From positions 1 to 8,004 of the forward strand of contig JAITHF010000268.1 of assembly GCA_031280115.1 (NCBI GenBank): DNA of 8,004 nt. Direction: 5' to 3'. This document shows positions 6,514-8,004 of the stretch, piece after piece (positions within the stretch are counted from its first letter, which is position 1; every line of letters starts with the position of its first letter). The position numbers were made by a program, and so were the translations under genes. Source of the stretch: Spirochaetaceae bacterium (GTDB lineage: Bacteria > Spirochaetota > Spirochaetia > Treponematales > Breznakiellaceae). The notes under the pieces are model-generated. The model saw only the letters and a program-made list of their open reading frames with translations. It had not been told where the DNA came from and ran no database searches.

Positions 6514-7122
6514 TTAGGGCGTTCCGGTTTCCTGACCGGAAGAGGCGGCGCCTTTCCGCTTAAACGGGTCGGACAGCTTGCTTGGTTCGTATTTTTTTAC
6601 CCCTGTATCAGCAGGCTTTATAAAAAGAAATCCCACATATACCTGTATATCATCTTCATAAAGCGAAACAATATAGGGATAGGCGATGAAGTAGGTGTCG
6701 GCGGTTTTGTATTCGTAGCCGTTGCGGTCGTTGAAGAACTGTTTGTACCGCCTGAAAAGGTCAACGCCGCCGTCAGCCTGCGGCACCAGTTCTTTGGTGT
6801 CTATAAGGTTCCACTCGCTGGTGGCCCTGAAAGCCTCGTCAGCGCCGGCAGTATGGATAAGCAGGGTTTTGCTGTCTTTTATCTCGTAGAGGGTAAGCAC
6901 ATGGTTCACCACTTCCCCTTCAACCTCATGGAAGTCCCGCTCTTCATTCAGTTTCATCTTGAAGGCGACTTTGGTTCCGATTGGATAAATCTCTTCGACG
7001 GTTTCTTCTTCAACCTTTTCCGCGTGGGGGGTGTTGGAAGGAATCGGCGGCTGGAACGACATATCTACACCGTAGAGGTGTACCGGCAACATACATACCA
7101 CTAACAGGGTCACAATTCTCAC
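6514..7122 (-). CDS. Hypothetical secreted (periplasmic) protein
   Basis: A 202-residue protein of unknown function. The GTG start at 7122 is supported by AAGGAGA (7138-7132) 9 bases upstream. Residues 1-18 (MRIVTLLVVCMLPVHLYG) form a Sec signal peptide. There is a Cys at position 10, but no lipobox ahead of a plausible cleavage site, so it is probably not a lipoprotein. An acidic linker follows (AEKVEEETVEEI, 34-45), then a globular domain with alternating beta-like blocks: GTKVAFKMKL, HEVEGEVVNHVLTLYEI, KTLLIHTAG, SEWNLIDTKELVP, DLFRRYKQFF, TYFIAYPYIVSLYEDDIQVYVGFLF. The tail after about 172 is charged and then Gly/Ser/Thr/Pro-rich (KRKGAASSGQETGTP), likely disordered. The frame past the TAA continues with similar composition for about 20 codons. 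It has its own promoter. Confidence 0.82.
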   Translation of the reverse strand: MRIVTLLVVCMLPVHLYGVDMSFQPPIPSNTPHAEKVEEETVEEIYPIGTKVAFKMKLNEERDFHEVEGEVVNHVLTLYEIKDSKTLLIHTAGADEAFRATSEWNLIDTKELVPQADGGVDLFRRYKQFFNDRNGYEYKTADTYFIAYPYIVSLYEDDIQVYVGFLFIKPADTGVKKYEPSKLSDPFKRKGAASSGQETGTP

Positions 7123-7155
7123 AGTATGCGCTCTCCTTGGAGGGGGGTTTCAAAA

Positions 7156-7169
7156 GCGCCGGCAGGCGC
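7156..7169 (-). other. Leader hairpin upstream of the secreted-protein gene
   Basis: On the minus strand GCGCC-TGCC-GGCGC (7169-7156) is followed by TTTT (7155-7152), inside the predicted 5' leader. A second hairpin, GCTGT-GG-ACAGC, lies upstream in the same leader. The T run is too short for a convincing terminator; a weak attenuator or mRNA-stabilising structure is possible. Confidence 0.25.
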
Positions 7170-7213
7170 CGCGGTTCCAAGAGCTGTCCACAGCCAATGT
7201 CCGCGCGCCTCCT

Positions 7214-7243
7214 ACTATAAAACGGTTTTTTAAAGAGCGTCAA
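7214..7243 (-). promoter_or_regulatory. Promoter of the secreted-protein gene
   Basis: Read on the minus strand, TTGACG (7243-7238) and TATAGT (7219-7214) are 18 bases apart, with an A6 tract in the spacer. Transcription would start near 7207, giving a leader of about 85 bases. The -35 uses the first bases of the first 56-57 bp repeat, where the repeat has GTCAAC instead of GTCACC. Confidence 0.65.
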
Positions 7244-7412
7244 CCCCCTGCGGGGGATTCACGTGCTTCTCGCGGTGAGCGGGTTTGCACGTTTAGTCAC
7301 CCCCTGCGGGGGATTCACGTGCTTTCTGTAGCGATAGGGTTTGCGATTTTAGTCACCCCCTGCGGGGGATTCACGTGCTTCTCGCGGTGAGAGGGTTTGC
7401 AATTTTAGTCAC
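7239..7412. repeat. Three tandem 56-57 bp repeats with internal hairpins
   Basis: Units at 7239-7295, 7296-7351 and 7352-7407, followed by a five-base partial GTCAC. Each has a nearly invariant first half (GTCACCCCCTGCGGGGG then ATTCACGTGCTT; one extra A in the first unit) containing a hairpin CCCCC-TGC-GGGGG and the palindrome CACGTG. The second half is variable, ends GGGTTTGC..TTTA and can form a small second hairpin. In units 1 and 3 that arm pair is CTCG/TGAG; in unit 2 it is CTGT/ATAG, so both inner pairs change yet stay pairable. No coding capacity is apparent. It is not a CRISPR array, because the 'spacers' are related to each other. Confidence 0.85.
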
Positions 7413-7477
7413 AACCCTGAAGGATGCGCCTCATCGCGCTTTGATAACGTTAGCGGCTCAAAGCAGGAAGCCTTTAG

Positions 7478-7654
7478 CGGGGGTTTGGGGGCAGCCGAAG
7501 GCTGTTCCCTTACGCGGAGTTCGCAAAAGAATACGCAAACCATGAAGCGCTGATAAAAAAGCCCCCAAAAAACTCTTTAAAAAGCGCAAGCGAAGCGCAG
7601 CGCTCAATAAAAAAGCCCCCAAATTCTTCCCAAAGAGGCGCGCAGCGCCGGTAA
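7478..7654 (+). pseudogene. Start-less frame, possible gene remnant
   Basis: A plus-strand frame of 58 codons opens after TAG (7475-7477) and ends at TAA 7652-7654. It has no ATG, GTG or TTG in frame, so it is not an intact gene. The peptide begins RGFGGSRRLFPYAEFAKEY, continues ANHEALIKKPPKNSLKSAS and repeats SIKKPPNSSQRGA before the stop. It could be the end of a decayed gene or only a repeat-derived frame. The overlapping minus-strand frames are hydrophobic and repeat-derived and are not called as genes. Confidence 0.25.
7546..7641. repeat. Two direct copies of a ~43-bp element
   Basis: Copy A (7546-7587) and copy B (7599-7641) both begin AGCGCT, share ATAAAAAAGCCCCCAAA, and end in a purine-rich run followed by GCGC; they start 53 bases apart. 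The middle parts diverge. On the minus strand each reads GGGGGCTTTTTTAT, which looks like the 3' end of a terminator, but no matching C-rich arm sits just before the G run. A GCGC-rich link (AAGCGCAAGCGAAGCGCAGC) joins the copies. Confidence 0.65.
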
Positions 7655-7710
7655 TTCGTTGCAGCATACTGCGTTGTCTGGGGACAGGGCATCGTATTCT
7701 ATGCACAATC

Positions 7711-8004
7711 CGCCTCAGATTGCGTACAACCCGCCTCAGATTGCGTACAACCCGCCTTAGATTGTGTACAACCCGCCGTAGATTGTGTACAACCTGCCTT
7801 AGATTGTGTACAACCCGCCTTAGATTGTGTACAACCCGCCTTAGATTGTGTACAACCTGCCTTAGATTGTGTACAACCTGCCTTAGATTGTGTACAACCT
7901 GCCTTAGATCGTGTACAACCTGCCTTAGATTGTGTACAACCTGCCTTAGATTGTGTACAACCTGCCTTAGATTGTGTACAACCTGCCTTAGATTGTGTAC
8001 AACC
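7711..8004. repeat. 21-bp tandem array, 14 units, continuing past the window
   Basis: Fourteen exact-length 21-base units fill 7711-8004 with no gaps; the unit is YGCCTTAGATT followed by GTGTACAACC. Units 1 and 2 read CGCCTCAGATTGCG..., units 3-7 mostly CGCCTTAGATTGTG..., and units 5 and 8-14 TGCCTTAGATTGTG.... Single changes are G in unit 4 (CGCCGTAG) and C in unit 10 (GATCGTG). A degenerate half-unit may precede it (7702-7710). Twelve units contain TTGT-GT-ACAA or one-base variants, an inverted repeat of TTGT. The period equals two turns of B-DNA. The array is open in four of six frames because 21 is a multiple of three. The end lies outside the window. Confidence 0.95.

Noticed and set aside
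7239..7412. CRISPR-like array (conserved ~29-base segments about 27 bases apart)
   Set aside because: The 'spacers' resemble each other in sequence and length pattern, only three units exist, and no cas gene is present; it is a degenerate tandem repeat.
7458..7706. Stand-alone minus-strand gene of 82 residues starting at GTG 7706
   Set aside because: There is no ribosome-binding site, the composition is set by duplicated DNA, and the frame simply continues into the 21-bp array; kept only as a finding.

Overview
The window looks like a chromosomal segment of a spirochaete, most probably a Treponema-like (Treponematales) bacterium of moderately high G+C. This assignment is an inference. It rests on an rny-ymdB pair, small outer-membrane and periplasmic proteins of unknown function, a chemoreceptor and many intergenic tandem repeats. 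No rRNA, tRNA, CRISPR array, transposase or phage gene was seen.

Left part, all on the plus strand (1-3601). The 3' end of rny (RNase Y) overlaps ymdB, a metallophosphoesterase with a complete set of metal ligands. A strong intrinsic terminator follows ymdB, and its 5' arm is also the last G-run of a possible G-quadruplex. Next come a small predicted outer-membrane beta-barrel protein, whose 5' end is a run of slippage-prone A and G tracts, and a full-length methyl-accepting chemotaxis protein with a Cache-like sensor, HAMP and signalling domain.

Middle (3602-6293). A 377-base gene-free stretch has a good promoter and a roughly 270-base predicted leader before a hypothetical protein (3979-4644). 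A conserved-looking hypothetical gene (4669-5253) converges on it from the minus strand. That gene is divergent from a confident D-tagatose/D-psicose 3-epimerase-family gene (5421-6293). The 167-base divergent region has a promoter for each gene, a perfect 16-base palindrome and a cluster of GGCGCC sites.

Right part (6294-8004). A minus-strand gene for a secreted hypothetical protein starts with GTG at 7122 and has a clear promoter at 7214-7243. A possible 44-residue small ORF lies downstream of it. From 7239 to the window end there is almost no conventional coding capacity. This stretch holds three 56-57 bp tandem repeats with hairpins, a duplicated ~43 bp element, and an exact 21-bp tandem array (14 units, running off the window).

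The genes do not form one pathway: RNA turnover (rny/ymdB), envelope, chemotaxis and sugar epimerisation lie side by side. The least explained part is the repeat-rich right end. The 21-bp array, with a period of two DNA helical turns and a TTGT-GT-ACAA dyad in most units, is the strongest candidate for an undescribed element. Its function cannot be decided from sequence alone.
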